Below, piece by piece: positions 7,528 to 15,953 of a stretch of 29,235 nucleotides of DNA. A program made the position numbers and the translations under genes. Positions within the stretch are counted from its first letter, which is position 1; every line of letters starts with the position of its first letter. Source of the stretch: an uncultured Clostridium sp. (GTDB lineage Bacteria; Bacillota; Clostridia; Clostridiales; Clostridiaceae); contig UQFE01000029.1 in the NCBI GenBank assembly GCA_900540255.1, forward strand, positions 1-29,235, given 5' to 3'. The notes under the pieces were generated by a model, which saw only the letters and a list, made by a program, of their open reading frames with translations, had not been told where the DNA came from and searched no databases.

Positions 7528-8001
7528 ATGGATGATTATATGCATATTGCTTTAGAAGAAGCTAAGAAGGCGTATTTAAAGGGAGAGGTTCCTGTAGGAG
7601 CTGTAATAGTAAAGGATAATGTAGTAATAGCTAAGGCACATAATTTAAGGGAAAATAATAAATCTATAATATCACATGCAGAAATCTTAGCAATTGAAGA
7701 AGCATGTAGGATATTAGGAGACTGGAGATTAAGTGGAGCTAGTATGTATGTAACAATGGAGCCATGTTCAATGTGTGCATCAGCAATAGGACAATCCAGG
7801 ATTTCAAAGCTATATATTGGAACATTTAATAAAGATATGGGGGCATGTGGAACTATTTTAAATATTTTGGATTATGATATTTTTAATAGCCACACATCAA
7901 TAAATTGGTGCTATAATAAAGAATGTAGTGATTTAATAAGTAAGTTTTTTTATGAAAAAAGACAAATGAAATTAATAGAAAGATGGGAGGATAAGGAATG
8001 A
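7528..8001 (+). CDS. tadA: tRNA-specific adenosine deaminase
   Basis: Zinc enzyme that deaminates the wobble adenosine A34 of tRNA-Arg(ACG) to inosine. The cytidine-deaminase fold signature is complete: His50-Ala-Glu52 (zinc ligand and proton shuttle) and Pro79-Cys80-Ser-Met-Cys83 (zinc ligands). The length of 157 residues is normal. The start ATG has an AGGAGG ribosome binding site. It overlaps lgt by 4 bases (ATGA), so the two are translationally coupled. The placement just upstream of tRNA-Ser, the SRP RNA and dnaX is the common clostridial arrangement and supports TadA over a cytidine or guanine deaminase. Confidence 0.95.
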   Translation: MDDYMHIALEEAKKAYLKGEVPVGAVIVKDNVVIAKAHNLRENNKSIISHAEILAIEEACRILGDWRLSGASMYVTMEPCSMCASAIGQSRISKLYIGTFNKDMGACGTILNILDYDIFNSHTSINWCYNKECSDLISKFFYEKRQMKLIERWEDKE

Positions 8002-8771
8002 ATCCAGTAGCATTTGAATTATTTGGCTATCCTATAAGATGGTATGGAATAATTATTGCAGGAGGGGTATTAGTTGCATTTTTTATATCTTATATTCTTG
8101 CAAAGAAAAAGGAGTTAGATTTTGATATTATAACGGACGGATTTTTATGGAGTTTTCCATTTGCAATAATTGGCGCAAGACTTTATTATGTTGCATTTGA
8201 ATATAAAAATTATCATTCCTTTATAGATGTAATAAATATAAGAAATGGTGGAATGGCCATTCATGGTGGATTAATAGGAGGATTATTAACAGCTTATATA
8301 TTTACAAAAGTTAAAAAAATTAATTTTTTTGAATATATTGATGTAATAATGCCAGGTATAATATTAGCTCAAGCAATTGGAAGATGGGGAAATTTCATGA
8401 ATCAAGAAGCACATGGAGGTCCGGTTACAGAGCAATTTATAAGCAAGTTTCCGCAGTTTATACAAAATAGAATGCTTATAAATGGAACTTATTATCATCC
8501 AACATTTTTATATGAATCTATATGGGATTTAGTTGTATTTTTAATATTAATATTTATTTTATATAAAAAGAAACAGCAACATGGAATTATAATAGGAAGT
8601 TATATGGTGCTTTATTCTTTAGGAAGGTTTTTTATTGAAGGATTAAGAACAGATAGCTTAATGTTTTTTGGATTAAAAACAGCTCAAATAGTAAGTTTAA
8701 TAGGAATAATAATTGGAACAATTATTATATTTGTAGCAGTTAAGTTTCAAAAAAATAAAAATATAAATTAA
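7998..8771 (+). CDS. lgt: Prolipoprotein diacylglyceryl transferase
   Basis: Membrane enzyme that moves a diacylglyceryl group from phosphatidylglycerol to the lipobox cysteine of prolipoproteins, the first step of lipoprotein maturation; the deacetylase at 324 would be a substrate. About seven membrane segments are visible. Key motifs are HGG with His89, the Lgt signature GRWGNFMNQE (128-137, with the conserved Arg129 and Asn132), and YHPTFLYES. The length of 257 residues is normal. It overlaps tadA by 4 bases. It ends at a long hairpin before tRNA-Ser. Confidence 0.96.
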   Translation: MNPVAFELFGYPIRWYGIIIAGGVLVAFFISYILAKKKELDFDIITDGFLWSFPFAIIGARLYYVAFEYKNYHSFIDVINIRNGGMAIHGGLIGGLLTAYIFTKVKKINFFEYIDVIMPGIILAQAIGRWGNFMNQEAHGGPVTEQFISKFPQFIQNRMLINGTYYHPTFLYESIWDLVVFLILIFILYKKKQQHGIIIGSYMVLYSLGRFFIEGLRTDSLMFFGLKTAQIVSLIGIIIGTIIIFVAVKFQKNKNIN

Positions 8772-8774
8772 AAG

Positions 8775-8826
8775 AGTAAATTTAAGAGATTAACAAATAT
8801 TAATGTTAGTCTCTTAAATTTTACTT
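8775..8826 (+). terminator. Hairpin after lgt
   Basis: AGTAAATTTAAGAGATTAACA (8775-8795) pairs almost completely with the stretch at 8804-8825, an approximately 20-pair stem with a wobble or bulge and a loop of about 8 bases. The T tract after it is poor, so termination may be partial. It lies between lgt and the tRNA-Ser promoter. Confidence 0.65.
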
Positions 8827-8875
8827 AATAATATTTTTGTAAATTTATGATGAAATGTGAAAGTAAATCTTTCTA

Positions 8876-8904
8876 TTGAACTACAATAATATTTGTGTTA
8901 GAAT
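8876..8904 (+). promoter_or_regulatory. Promoter of tRNA-Ser and possibly SRP RNA
   Basis: TTGAAC (8876-8881), a 17-base spacer and TAGAAT (8899-8904). Transcription would start near 8911, about 55 bases before tRNA-Ser. Only 2 bases separate the tRNA CCA end from the SRP RNA, so both are likely cut from one transcript. Confidence 0.7.
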
Positions 8905-8965
8905 GAAAAAGTATCAAAAGTAAATAAGATTAAATAATTTTAATTTTATTTATAAAGTACAATAT

Positions 8966-9055
8966 GGAGAGATGTCTGAGTGGTTGAAGGAGCACGCCTG
9001 GAACGCGTGTATAGGGGAAACTCTATCGTGGGTTCAAATCCCACTTTCTCCGCCA
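8966..9055 (+). tRNA. tRNA-Ser(GGA)
   Basis: A class II tRNA with a long variable arm and an encoded CCA. The acceptor GGAGAGA (8966-8972) pairs with TTTCTCC (9045-9051), followed by discriminator G and CCA. The anticodon stem CACGC/GCGTG holds the loop CTGGAAC, giving anticodon GGA, which reads TCC and TCT. Confidence 0.96.
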
Positions 9056-9057
9056 TA

Positions 9058-9325
9058 GCCGTACTAGATGGGGAGTTAGCGGTGCCCTGTAACCTGCAAT
9101 CCGCTATAGCAGGATTGAATTCCTCACAGAGGCTTTTAATTTGTTTGGTCTGCCCTATGCAAGTGGTGTTGATGGCCGGGTCCCATGCGACGTAAGACTG
9201 TGAACCTCGTCAGGTTCGGAAGAAAGCAGCGATAAGCAGCCCCTGCGTGTGACATGGATAAATCTTGCTTGAGTTAACTACATAGGTAACGCTTAGAGGT
9301 TACTGTCGAAGTGAGGTGTACGGTT
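9058..9325 (+). ncRNA. ffs: Signal recognition particle RNA, large Bacillus type
   Basis: RNA scaffold of the signal recognition particle, which binds Ffh and targets nascent membrane and secreted proteins. The ends pair: GCCGTAC (9058-9064) with GTACGGT (9318-9324). The S-domain tip carries the diagnostic CAGGTTCGGAAGAAAGCAGC block, with a GGAA tetraloop and the asymmetric Ffh-binding loop. The size of about 268 bases means it carries an Alu domain, as in Bacillus and Clostridium, unlike the 4.5S RNA of E. coli. It follows tRNA-Ser by 2 bases and ends at an intrinsic terminator. The exact ends are uncertain by a few bases. Confidence 0.93.
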
Positions 9326-9335
9326 TTAATTTTAT

Positions 9336-9363
9336 CCTTTCTTTTAGAAAGAAAGGCTTTTTT
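9336..9363 (+). terminator. Terminator of tRNA-Ser/SRP RNA transcript
   Basis: CCTTTCTTT (9336-9344), loop TAG, AAAGAAAGG (9348-9356), then C and six T residues. The stem is perfect and has 9 pairs. Confidence 0.88.
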
Positions 9364-9657
9364 AATGTTTATAATAATTTTTATTAATATGAATATTGAT
9401 AATATAGAAAATGACTTTTCATTTTTTATAATTAAATTTTATTATTAAATTACGGTTACTCTTCAATAGGATTAACAATATAGGACAAAAAACAATAGGA
9501 CAGAAAAATAGGGAAATTCCTTTTGGAATATCCCTATTTTTCTGCCCTTTTTTAATTTTCTTATAAAAATAAATAGAAATTTTAAAAAATATAAAAAGTA
9601 AATAAAAACCAAATGAAATTTAGTGTGAGTAAAAATTGCAAATTTTTAATAAAACAC
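9364..9657. other. Gene-free interval with direct repeats and an orphan terminator
   Basis: No coding frame is visible between the SRP RNA terminator and the ppcA promoter. It holds three related short copies of CAATAGGA, CAATATAGGACA and CAATAGGACA (about 9464-9502), immediately followed by the strong hairpin described separately. The rest is A/T-rich without recognisable signals. Confidence 0.5.
9498..9553 (+). terminator. Orphan intrinsic terminator
   Basis: AGAAAAATAGGGA (9502-9514) pairs perfectly with TCCCTATTTTTCT (9531-9543), and an inner ATTCC/GGAAT stem surrounds a TTTT loop. Outer GG/CC pairs extend it, and six T residues follow. No gene sits directly upstream; the SRP RNA already has its own terminator 140 bases earlier. 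It may back up that terminator, or end an unrecognised small transcript. Confidence 0.8.
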
Positions 9658-9687
9658 TTGTAAAAATGTTATTAAATGAAATATAAT
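9658..9687 (+). promoter_or_regulatory. Promoter of ppcA
   Basis: TTGTAA (9658-9663), an 18-base spacer and a perfect TATAAT (9682-9687). It lies about 40 bases upstream of the ppcA start, whose ribosome binding site is AGGGGG at about 9713-9718. Confidence 0.75.
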
Positions 9688-9726
9688 AGAAGTGTAAAAG
9701 TCAAAATTTTTAAGGGGGTTATTTAA

Positions 9727-11343
9727 ATGAGAAAATTTCCAGCATCAATGATGACACAACATCCTGATAATGTAGAACAGTATATATCAATTCAGCAAGA
9801 GCCGGAGGAAGCAATACAAGGACTAACAGCTCAGAATGAAGGTGGACTTGGAATAGAAGAGATTATGATAGATTTTGAGGGGAAATTAACACCTTATCAT
9901 CAAACATCGCAAATTGCTATTGGGTTAATAAGCAAAAATATAATACCTGGTAAAGATGTTAGAATAACGCCAAGAATACCAAATGCAAATAAGGAATCTG
10001 TATTTAGACAATTAATGAGTATAATGTCTATTGTTGAAACTAATGCACAAGCTTATCAATTAACAGGCATACAAGCTATAAGAGAAGTTGTTGTTCCTAT
10101 GGTAGAGACAGGGGAAGAAATTGCAGAATTTCAGGAAAGGGTAAATTCAGTTATTGAGTTAGGAAATAAAAATTATCCTGTAAAATTTGAAGAAAATAGT
10201 GTAAGAATAATACCGTTAGTTGAAGATGTTCCTGCGCTAGTTAATGTTGATAAGATACTGAATGATTTTTATGAAATTTCAAAAAAGAAAAATTTTAATA
10301 TAGAATATTTAAGGTTTATGATAGCTCGTTCTGATACAGCTATGTCATATGGGCTTATTTCTGGGGTATTATCAGTAGTAATGGCTATAGATAAAGCTTA
10401 TAAATGGGGGGAAGAGCATGGCATAGAGATTGCACCTATATTAGGATGTGGTTCATTACCGTTTAGAGGTCATTTTACTGGTGAAAATATAGATAAGATA
10501 TTACAAACTTATGCCGGAGTAAAAACTTTTACTTTCCAATCAGCATTAAGATATGATCATGGTCAAGGTGAAACTAAAAAGGCAGCTAAAGAACTTAAGG
10601 AAAAAATGGGAATGTATGAACCTAGGAAATTTTCTGAGGAAGATATAGCGCTTATGAAGGAATTTATAGGTATATTATCAAAGCATTATTTAACTACATT
10701 CTTGAAAATAATAAACACTGTTTCATTTGTATCTGATTTTATACCTAAAAATAGGGATAGATTAACTAAGGCTAAAACTGGACTAGAATATAATAGAGAA
10801 GTTGCTAATCTTGATAATATAGCAAATTTAGTAGTTGATGAAAAGTTAAAAGATGAAATATTAAGTATAGATAATTCAACAGAATATGCTGTTCCAAGAG
10901 CTATTTCATTCACAGGTGCTATGTATACATTAGGAATGCCACCAGAATTATTAGGAATGGGGAGAGGACTTAAAGAAATTAAGGATAAGTTTGGTCAGCA
11001 AGGGATAAATAAATTAATTGAATTTTATCCTATGTTAAGAGATGATTTAGGATTTGCAGCTAGATTTGCCAATTCAGGGGTTAGTAAAAAGATAATAGAT
11101 GAAAGTGCAAGGCAAGAGTATAAAGAAGACATGAAATATGTAAATGAAATACTAGATCTTGGATTAGATTATGAATTTATGAATGATAATGAATTTTACC
11201 ATACGTTATTAAAAACGACTAGACCTATAATAATGCATTTAATAGGATTAGAGGATGATATAATTCAAAGTAAAACAGAAGAATTAAAAATTCTTAATGA
11301 ATGGATTGTTAGAATGGGTAAAGTAAGAGGAAGTATAGGATAA
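9727..11343 (+). CDS. ppcA: Archaeal-type phosphoenolpyruvate carboxylase
   Basis: Carboxylates phosphoenolpyruvate with bicarbonate to make oxaloacetate, replenishing C4 acids for amino-acid synthesis. The protein has 538 residues, the size of the short archaeal-type family and far below the roughly 900 residues of the bacterial and plant type. The N-terminus [15 protein letters not shown] is characteristic, and DHGQGETKK and RVRGSIG-like C-terminal segments (here KVRGSIG) support the family. This type is rare in bacteria and is known from Clostridium perfringens and some lactic acid bacteria, which suggests past transfer from archaea. It has its own promoter and terminator and lies in the interval that normally separates ffs from dnaX. 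Base composition matches its neighbours, so any transfer is old. Confidence 0.95.
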   Translation: MRKFPASMMTQHPDNVEQYISIQQEPEEAIQGLTAQNEGGLGIEEIMIDFEGKLTPYHQTSQIAIGLISKNIIPGKDVRITPRIPNANKESVFRQLMSIMSIVETNAQAYQLTGIQAIREVVVPMVETGEEIAEFQERVNSVIELGNKNYPVKFEENSVRIIPLVEDVPALVNVDKILNDFYEISKKKNFNIEYLRFMIARSDTAMSYGLISGVLSVVMAIDKAYKWGEEHGIEIAPILGCGSLPFRGHFTGENIDKILQTYAGVKTFTFQSALRYDHGQGETKKAAKELKEKMGMYEPRKFSEEDIALMKEFIGILSKHYLTTFLKIINTVSFVSDFIPKNRDRLTKAKTGLEYNREVANLDNIANLVVDEKLKDEILSIDNSTEYAVPRAISFTGAMYTLGMPPELLGMGRGLKEIKDKFGQQGINKLIEFYPMLRDDLGFAARFANSGVSKKIIDESARQEYKEDMKYVNEILDLGLDYEFMNDNEFYHTLLKTTRPIIMHLIGLEDDIIQSKTEELKILNEWIVRMGKVRGSIG

Positions 11344-11360
11344 ATTTAATACTTAAAATA

Positions 11361-11387
11361 AAAAGTCGGCAATACCGACTTTTTTTA
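11361..11387. terminator. Bidirectional terminator of ppcA and folA
   Basis: AAAAGTCGG (11361-11369), loop CAATA, CCGACTTTT (11375-11383), with T residues following on the plus strand and an A run on the other side giving T residues on the minus strand. It separates convergent ppcA and folA. Confidence 0.88.
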
Positions 11388-11876
11388 TTTTCTAGTTAAA
11401 TCTATAAATTGATACTTTAAATTATTTTTTTCACTAGTATAAACTTCAGACTCAAATTCAATATTAAATTCATTAAAATCTATCTGTGGAAAAGTAGTGT
11501 CACCTTCAAATGATTCATAAATTTTTGTTAAGAAAATTTTATCCACAATGTGGATAACTTGTTTGTAAATATCTCCTCCACCTATTATAAATGCGTGTTT
11601 AGATGGATTTTTATAAGTGTTGATAACTTGAGATAAGTTGTGGATAACTTCTACATTAGGGTTATCCACAGAATAATTTTCATCTCTTGTTATTATTATA
11701 TGCTTCCTATTAGGTAATACCCCTGGTAATGATTCAAAAGTTTTTCTACCCATTATTATTATATTTCCAGAAGTTATAGATTTAAATCTTTTAAGATCTT
11801 CAGGAACATGCCATAAAAGTTTGTTATCTTTTCCAATAACATTATTTTCAGCAATAGCAACTATGATTGATAGCAT
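11385..11876 (-). CDS. folA: Dihydrofolate reductase
   Basis: Reduces dihydrofolate to tetrahydrofolate with NADPH; this restores the folate oxidised by thymidylate synthase next door. The length of 163 residues is typical. The active-site segment LLWHVPEDLKRFK holds Trp22 and Asp27, matching the E. coli catalytic Asp27 position, and IIMGRKTFES and IIGGGDIYKQ are the NADPH-binding motifs. Its ATG follows the thyA stop codon with no gap, and the GGAGG ribosome binding site lies inside the end of thyA, so the two genes are translationally coupled. The minus-strand order thyA-folA is common in Firmicutes. Confidence 0.96.
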   Translation of the reverse strand: MLSIIVAIAENNVIGKDNKLLWHVPEDLKRFKSITSGNIIIMGRKTFESLPGVLPNRKHIIITRDENYSVDNPNVEVIHNLSQVINTYKNPSKHAFIIGGGDIYKQVIHIVDKIFLTKIYESFEGDTTFPQIDFNEFNIEFESEVYTSEKNNLKYQFIDLTRK

Positions 11877-12668
11877 TTAAACAGATACCTCCATTTTGAT
11901 TGCTGGATGATATTTATAATCAATTAATTTAATATCATCTGCTGTAAAATCATAAAAGTTAGTTATTTCTGGATTAATCCAAAGTTTTGGAGCTTCATAT
12001 TCGTCATTAGCTCTAGTTAACTGAAGCTTCATTCCTTCTACTTGGTTTTCGTATATGTGAGCATTATTAATTACATGAGTAAATAAGCCTGGCTTAAGAC
12101 CAGTTACTTGTGCAATTAAATGAACTAATACGGCATATTGAGACGTATTAAAAGGTACACCTAATGGAATATCTCCACTACGTTGAATTAACATACAATT
12201 TAATTTACCATCTGTTACATCCCACAGAGTCATAAAACAACATGGTTGTAAAGTCATGTGAGGTAGATCTTCTATGTTCCACATAGTCATAAGCATTCTT
12301 CTATCCTGAGGATTTGTTTTTAATGTTTCGATAAGTTTATCGATTTGATTGAATTTAGCTATTTGATAACCATAGCCACGACCGATAGTGTTATTTTCAT
12401 AAACCCATTCATCCCAAATATGAACATTTTGTTCTTGTAATTTAGTAACATCATTAGATTGATCTCTATAAATCCAAAGCATTTCCTTAACTGCAGTTTT
12501 AAATGCAACAAATTTAGTAGTTAATATAGGAAATTCTTTTTCTAAATTAAACTGCATTATTTGATGTGGTAGCTTATATGTAGGCATACCTGTTCTATTG
12601 TTATCATAATATCCATTGTTTAATATGTCTTCAACTATACTTAAGTATTTTTTATCATAAAGACTCAT
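11877..12668 (-). CDS. thyA: Thymidylate synthase
   Basis: Converts dUMP and methylene-tetrahydrofolate to dTMP and dihydrofolate. It is 263 residues long, close to the 264 of E. coli. The phosphate-binding Arg pair is at 123-124 ([10 protein letters not shown]), the catalytic cysteine is most likely Cys143 within TLQPCCFM, and [14 protein letters not shown] carries the dUMP-binding Arg163, Asp166 and Asn174. The usual second-cysteine motif QRSCD is QRSGD here, a known natural variation. An AGGAGG ribosome binding site precedes the ATG. It forms an operon with folA. Confidence 0.97.
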   Translation of the reverse strand: MSLYDKKYLSIVEDILNNGYYDNNRTGMPTYKLPHQIMQFNLEKEFPILTTKFVAFKTAVKEMLWIYRDQSNDVTKLQEQNVHIWDEWVYENNTIGRGYGYQIAKFNQIDKLIETLKTNPQDRRMLMTMWNIEDLPHMTLQPCCFMTLWDVTDGKLNCMLIQRSGDIPLGVPFNTSQYAVLVHLIAQVTGLKPGLFTHVINNAHIYENQVEGMKLQLTRANDEYEAPKLWINPEITNFYDFTADDIKLIDYKYHPAIKMEVSV

Positions 12669-13042
12669 ATGAATACCTCCTAAAAATAAAAAATATATAT
12701 GGATATTATTTTACTATAAAACATTAAAAAAATAAAAATGAAATAAGTCGAGAAAAACCTCTATTTGCCTAAAGGTTAAAAAAATAACAATATAATGCAA
12801 GGAATACGTGAGAAAATGTTAAAAAAATAACGAATAGAAATTTTAAAGAGTTTGTGAAATTAAAAGATAATTTAAGGCTTTGCAAAAATATGCAAAGAAT
12901 ATGCATAATAAAAAATAGGTATATTCTATAGAAAGACACAAAACTAAAACATGAATTTGGAAAACGGGAAAAATATTTAACTATTAATATAATTTGGTTA
13001 TAATAATTAATAGAAAATACCACAAGGAAAGAGGTGATTGTA
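12669..13042. other. Divergent intergenic region of thyA and dnaX
   Basis: This A/T-rich 370-base region separates two divergent operons. On the plus strand two overlapping TATAAT boxes stand upstream of dnaX (12988-12993 and 12999-13004); the second has a weak TTTAAC -35 at 17 bases (12976-12981). On the minus strand TAAAAT lies about 50 bases before thyA without a good -35. A long minus-strand frame crosses it but lacks a ribosome binding site and has unlikely composition, so I do not call a gene. Confidence 0.45.
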
Positions 13043-14671
13043 TTGACATATACAGCTTTATATAGAGAATGGAGACCTAAAACATTTAATGATGTTGTGG
13101 GGCAAGAGCATATTACAACAACTTTAAAGAATCAAATATTAAACAACAGAATTGCTCATGCGTATCTTTTTTGTGGAACAAGAGGAACAGGTAAAACTTC
13201 TACAGCAAAAGTTTTTGCAAAAGCTTTAAACTGCCTTAATTTAAAAGAGGGAGAGCCATGCAATGAATGTGAAATGTGTAGAAAAATAAATGAAGGTTTA
13301 GCAATAGATGTTACCGAATTAGATGCAGCTTCAAATAATGGTGTTGATAAGATTAGAGATATTATTGATGATGTTAAATATCCACCACAAGAATCAAAAT
13401 ATAAAGTATATATAATGGATGAAGTACATATGTTATCAGCTGGGGCTGTTAATGCATTTTTAAAGACATTAGAGGAACCTCCTAATAATGTTATATTTAT
13501 TTTAGCAACTACAGATCCTCAAAAGCTTCCTATTACAATTCTTTCAAGATGTCAAAGATTTGATTTTAAAAGAATAAATAATAGTGAGATAACAGCTAGA
13601 CTTAAAAAAATAATAGATGATCAAAATATGTTAGCTGATGATAAAAGTTTAAATTTAATTGCAAGAGTTTCTGATGGAGCCATGAGAGATTCATTAAGTA
13701 TATTGGATCAAGCAATATCTATGGGAAATGGAAATGTAGATTATAATACTGTAGTTAGTATGTTAGGACTAGTTACAAATGAGCATTTATTTAATTTAAC
13801 CAATGCAGTAATTCAAAGAAATGTAGAAAAAAGTATTAAAGTAATTGAAGATGTTATTTATTCAGGGAAGGATATATATTTATTTATAAAAGATTTAATT
13901 TCACATTATAGAAATTTACTTATGGCAAAAGTAACTCATAATCCAGAAGAAGTTTTAGATATGTCTGAAGAAAATATAGAATTAATCAAAGAGCAAAGTT
14001 CTAGATTAAGAGCTGAGGAAATAATGAGATGTATAAGAATACTTCAAGAAGCAGAAAATAATGCTAAGTTAAGTAAACAAGCAAGATTATATTGTGAATT
14101 AGCTATAATTAAAATGTGTAAAATAGAATATGATACATCTAGTGAAGTTATGTTAACAAGATTAAATAAGCTAGAAGAAAGCTTAAGAAATGGAAGCATA
14201 AAGGTTTCTACAGTAGTACCTCAAGAAAATAATAGTAAAGATGTAAAGAAAAAAGATATAGTTATATCAAAGCAAGAAAGTAATATAAACCAAAATGAAG
14301 ACTCTTATATTACTGGAAATTCAGATTCAAAAATTACTATAAATGATGTTCAAAAAGCTTGGAGAGATATATTAGAAGGGTTTAAGGCGAGAAGAGCAAT
14401 GGTTATTGGTTCTTTACTTCAAACTGGAAGACCAGTATCATGTTCAAATGGAATAGTTACTGTTGAATTTGAACAACAATATAAATTTGGAAGAGATAGA
14501 TTAAGCGAAAGTAAAAATACGCCTATTATAAATGAAGTTTTTTCAGAAATTTTAAAGGAAAATATTAAGGTAAATTTTGTGGTTGAAGAAGGTAATAAAA
14601 TTGGAAAAAGCACAGAAGATATCTTAAGAGAAAAACTTGGTGATGATTTTATTGATTTTATAGATGAATAA
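13043..14671 (+). CDS. dnaX: DNA polymerase III subunit gamma/tau
   Basis: ATPase core of the clamp loader that loads the beta sliding clamp on primed DNA. From the TTG start it has 542 residues. Seen in order: the TALYREWRP start typical of DnaX, Walker A GTRGTGKT (45-52), four zinc-binding cysteines (64, 73, 76, 79), DEVHML Walker B, and the SRCQRF arginine-finger motif. The tail beyond about 370 is lysine- and glutamate-rich, with a more ordered C-terminal block. An upstream GTG at 13034 is within the AGAGGTG ribosome binding site; TTG at 13043 has proper spacing and gives MTYTALYREW. I found no slippery heptamer in the correct frame for a programmed gamma form. Confidence 0.96.
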   Translation: MTYTALYREWRPKTFNDVVGQEHITTTLKNQILNNRIAHAYLFCGTRGTGKTSTAKVFAKALNCLNLKEGEPCNECEMCRKINEGLAIDVTELDAASNNGVDKIRDIIDDVKYPPQESKYKVYIMDEVHMLSAGAVNAFLKTLEEPPNNVIFILATTDPQKLPITILSRCQRFDFKRINNSEITARLKKIIDDQNMLADDKSLNLIARVSDGAMRDSLSILDQAISMGNGNVDYNTVVSMLGLVTNEHLFNLTNAVIQRNVEKSIKVIEDVIYSGKDIYLFIKDLISHYRNLLMAKVTHNPEEVLDMSEENIELIKEQSSRLRAEEIMRCIRILQEAENNAKLSKQARLYCELAIIKMCKIEYDTSSEVMLTRLNKLEESLRNGSIKVSTVVPQENNSKDVKKKDIVISKQESNINQNEDSYITGNSDSKITINDVQKAWRDILEGFKARRAMVIGSLLQTGRPVSCSNGIVTVEFEQQYKFGRDRLSESKNTPIINEVFSEILKENIKVNFVVEEGNKIGKSTEDILREKLGDDFIDFIDE

Positions 14672-14757
14672 ATATATGTAATTACTTTATTCTAGTAAAT
14701 ATGAGAAAAATACTATATAATAGAAAATAGATTTATTTGTTTTAAGGAGGTCATTTT

Positions 14758-15102
14758 ATGGCAAGAGGTGGATTCCCAGGAGGTTTTGGGGGAGCAAACA
14801 TGAACAATTTAATGAAGCAAGCACAAAAGCTTCAAAGAGATATGGAACAAGCACAAAAAGAGCTTGAAAGCAAAGAATTTGAAGCTTCAGTTGGAGGCGG
14901 TGCTGTTGTAGTTAAGGTAAATGGTAAAAAAGAAGTTTTAGCTATAAATATAAAAGAAGAAGTTGTAGATCCAGATGATGTTGAAATGTTAGAAGATTTA
15001 GTGCTAAGTGCGATTAATGAAGCATTAAAGAAAGCAGATGAAGAAACTTCAAGCAAAATGGGTAAATTAACAGGTGGATTAAATATACCAGGAATGTTTT
15101 AA
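14758..15102 (+). CDS. YbaB/EbfC family nucleoid-associated protein
   Basis: Small DNA-binding protein of 114 residues that forms dimers and coats the nucleoid. The family features are a glycine-rich N-terminus ([11 protein letters not shown]), a [22 protein letters not shown] helix, the [15 protein letters not shown] beta hairpin, and a C-terminal [14 protein letters not shown]. The AAGGAGG ribosome binding site is strong. It lies between dnaX and recR, its standard position in many bacteria. A TATAAT box at 14716-14721 suggests an internal promoter, though no good -35 is visible. It is followed by a hairpin that may set the level of recR read-through. Confidence 0.95.
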   Translation: MARGGFPGGFGGANMNNLMKQAQKLQRDMEQAQKELESKEFEASVGGGAVVVKVNGKKEVLAINIKEEVVDPDDVEMLEDLVLSAINEALKKADEETSSKMGKLTGGLNIPGMF

Positions 15103-15112
15103 TTAATAATGG

Positions 15113-15137
15113 GGCTGTTTTATAACAGCCTTTTATT
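15113..15137 (+). terminator. Hairpin between ybaB and recR
   Basis: GGCTGTT (15113-15119), loop TTAT, AACAGCC (15124-15130), then TTTTATT. It has the form of an intrinsic terminator inside the ybaB-recR operon and would partly reduce recR expression. Confidence 0.75.
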
Positions 15138-15157
15138 AATGGAAAAGGAGTGTAATT

Positions 15158-15754
15158 ATGGACTTTTATCCAGTTGCTATAGAAAAATTAATTGAAGAAT
15201 TTGCTAAGTTACCAAGTATTGGTCAAAAAACTGCTCAAAGGCTTACATTACATATTTTAAATTTACCAGAAGAAGAAGTTAAAGAATTTGCTTCAGCTTT
15301 AGTAAAGGCAAGGGGAACTATTAAGTACTGTTCTGTATGTGGAAATTTTACAGATAAAGATCCTTGTGCAATATGTGGTAATCCAAATAGAGATAAAAAT
15401 ATTATTTGTGTTGTTGAACAACCAAAGGATATTATGACAATGGAAAAGGTTAAGGAATTTAATGGAGTATATCATGTACTTCATGGAAATCTTTCACCAA
15501 TGCAAGGAAGGGGCCCTCAAGATATAAAGATAAGAGAACTTGTTGCAAGAATGAGTGCTGATGTTAAGGAAGTAATAATTGCAACAAACCCTAATGTAGA
15601 GGGAGAAGCAACAGCAATGTATATATCTAGAATTCTTAAACCTTTAGAAGTTAAAGTAACTAGAATAGCATCAGGACTACCAGTTGGTGGAGATTTAGAA
15701 TATGCTGATGAAGTAACACTTTCTAAAGCATTAGAAGGAAGAAAAGAAATTTAG
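15158..15754 (+). CDS. recR: Recombination protein RecR
   Basis: Ring-forming DNA-binding protein that works with RecO (and RecF) to load RecA on gapped DNA. It is 198 residues long, the normal size. Seen in order: a helix-hairpin-helix [12 protein letters not shown] (18-29), a zinc finger with Cys58, Cys61, Cys70 and Cys73, then a Toprim domain containing VVEQPKD and the [15 protein letters not shown] segment, and a C-terminal Walker-like [14 protein letters not shown]. An AAAGGAG ribosome binding site precedes it. It sits in the conserved dnaX-ybaB-recR order. Confidence 0.97.
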   Translation: MDFYPVAIEKLIEEFAKLPSIGQKTAQRLTLHILNLPEEEVKEFASALVKARGTIKYCSVCGNFTDKDPCAICGNPNRDKNIICVVEQPKDIMTMEKVKEFNGVYHVLHGNLSPMQGRGPQDIKIRELVARMSADVKEVIIATNPNVEGEATAMYISRILKPLEVKVTRIASGLPVGGDLEYADEVTLSKALEGRKEI

Positions 15755-15805
15755 AAAACATAAAATTATTTATAGGCTCAGATACTATTGCAATAGTAAA
15801 TAAAA

Positions 15806-15865
15806 AACTCCTTCTTGTAATAATTGCTTATTTCAATTATTGCTAAGAGGGAGTTAGTTTTATTT
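15806..15865 (+). terminator. Terminator of recR operon
   Basis: AACTCCTTCTT (15806-15816) pairs with AAGAGGGAGTT (15845-15855) including one G-T; an inner AATAATTG/CAATTATT stem extends it; AGTTTTATTT follows. Just upstream, at 15783-15798, is a perfect 16-base palindrome TACTATTGCAATAGTA of unknown role. Confidence 0.8.
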
Positions 15866-15953
15866 AATTTATACAAATTTTTTACATGGCCTGAAATCTA
15901 AGAAGAATTTATTTCTTAACTTGTAAATTGACACTTAATATTTTTTATTATAT

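Noticed and set aside
8980..9195. A 71-codon plus-strand frame across tRNA-Ser and the SRP RNA
   Set aside because: It lies wholly within two well-supported RNA genes and has no ribosome binding site.
12769..13023. An 84-codon minus-strand frame between thyA and dnaX
   Set aside because: Its GTG start has no ribosome binding site, its residues are mostly F, L, I, S and Y as expected from translated A/T-rich non-coding DNA, and it covers the likely dnaX promoter.
14241..14262. A-rich run AAGAAAAAAGAT in dnaX as a gamma/tau frameshift site
   Set aside because: The heptamer A-AAA-AAG is not in the required reading frame, and no stimulatory hairpin or upstream Shine-Dalgarno arrangement is evident.
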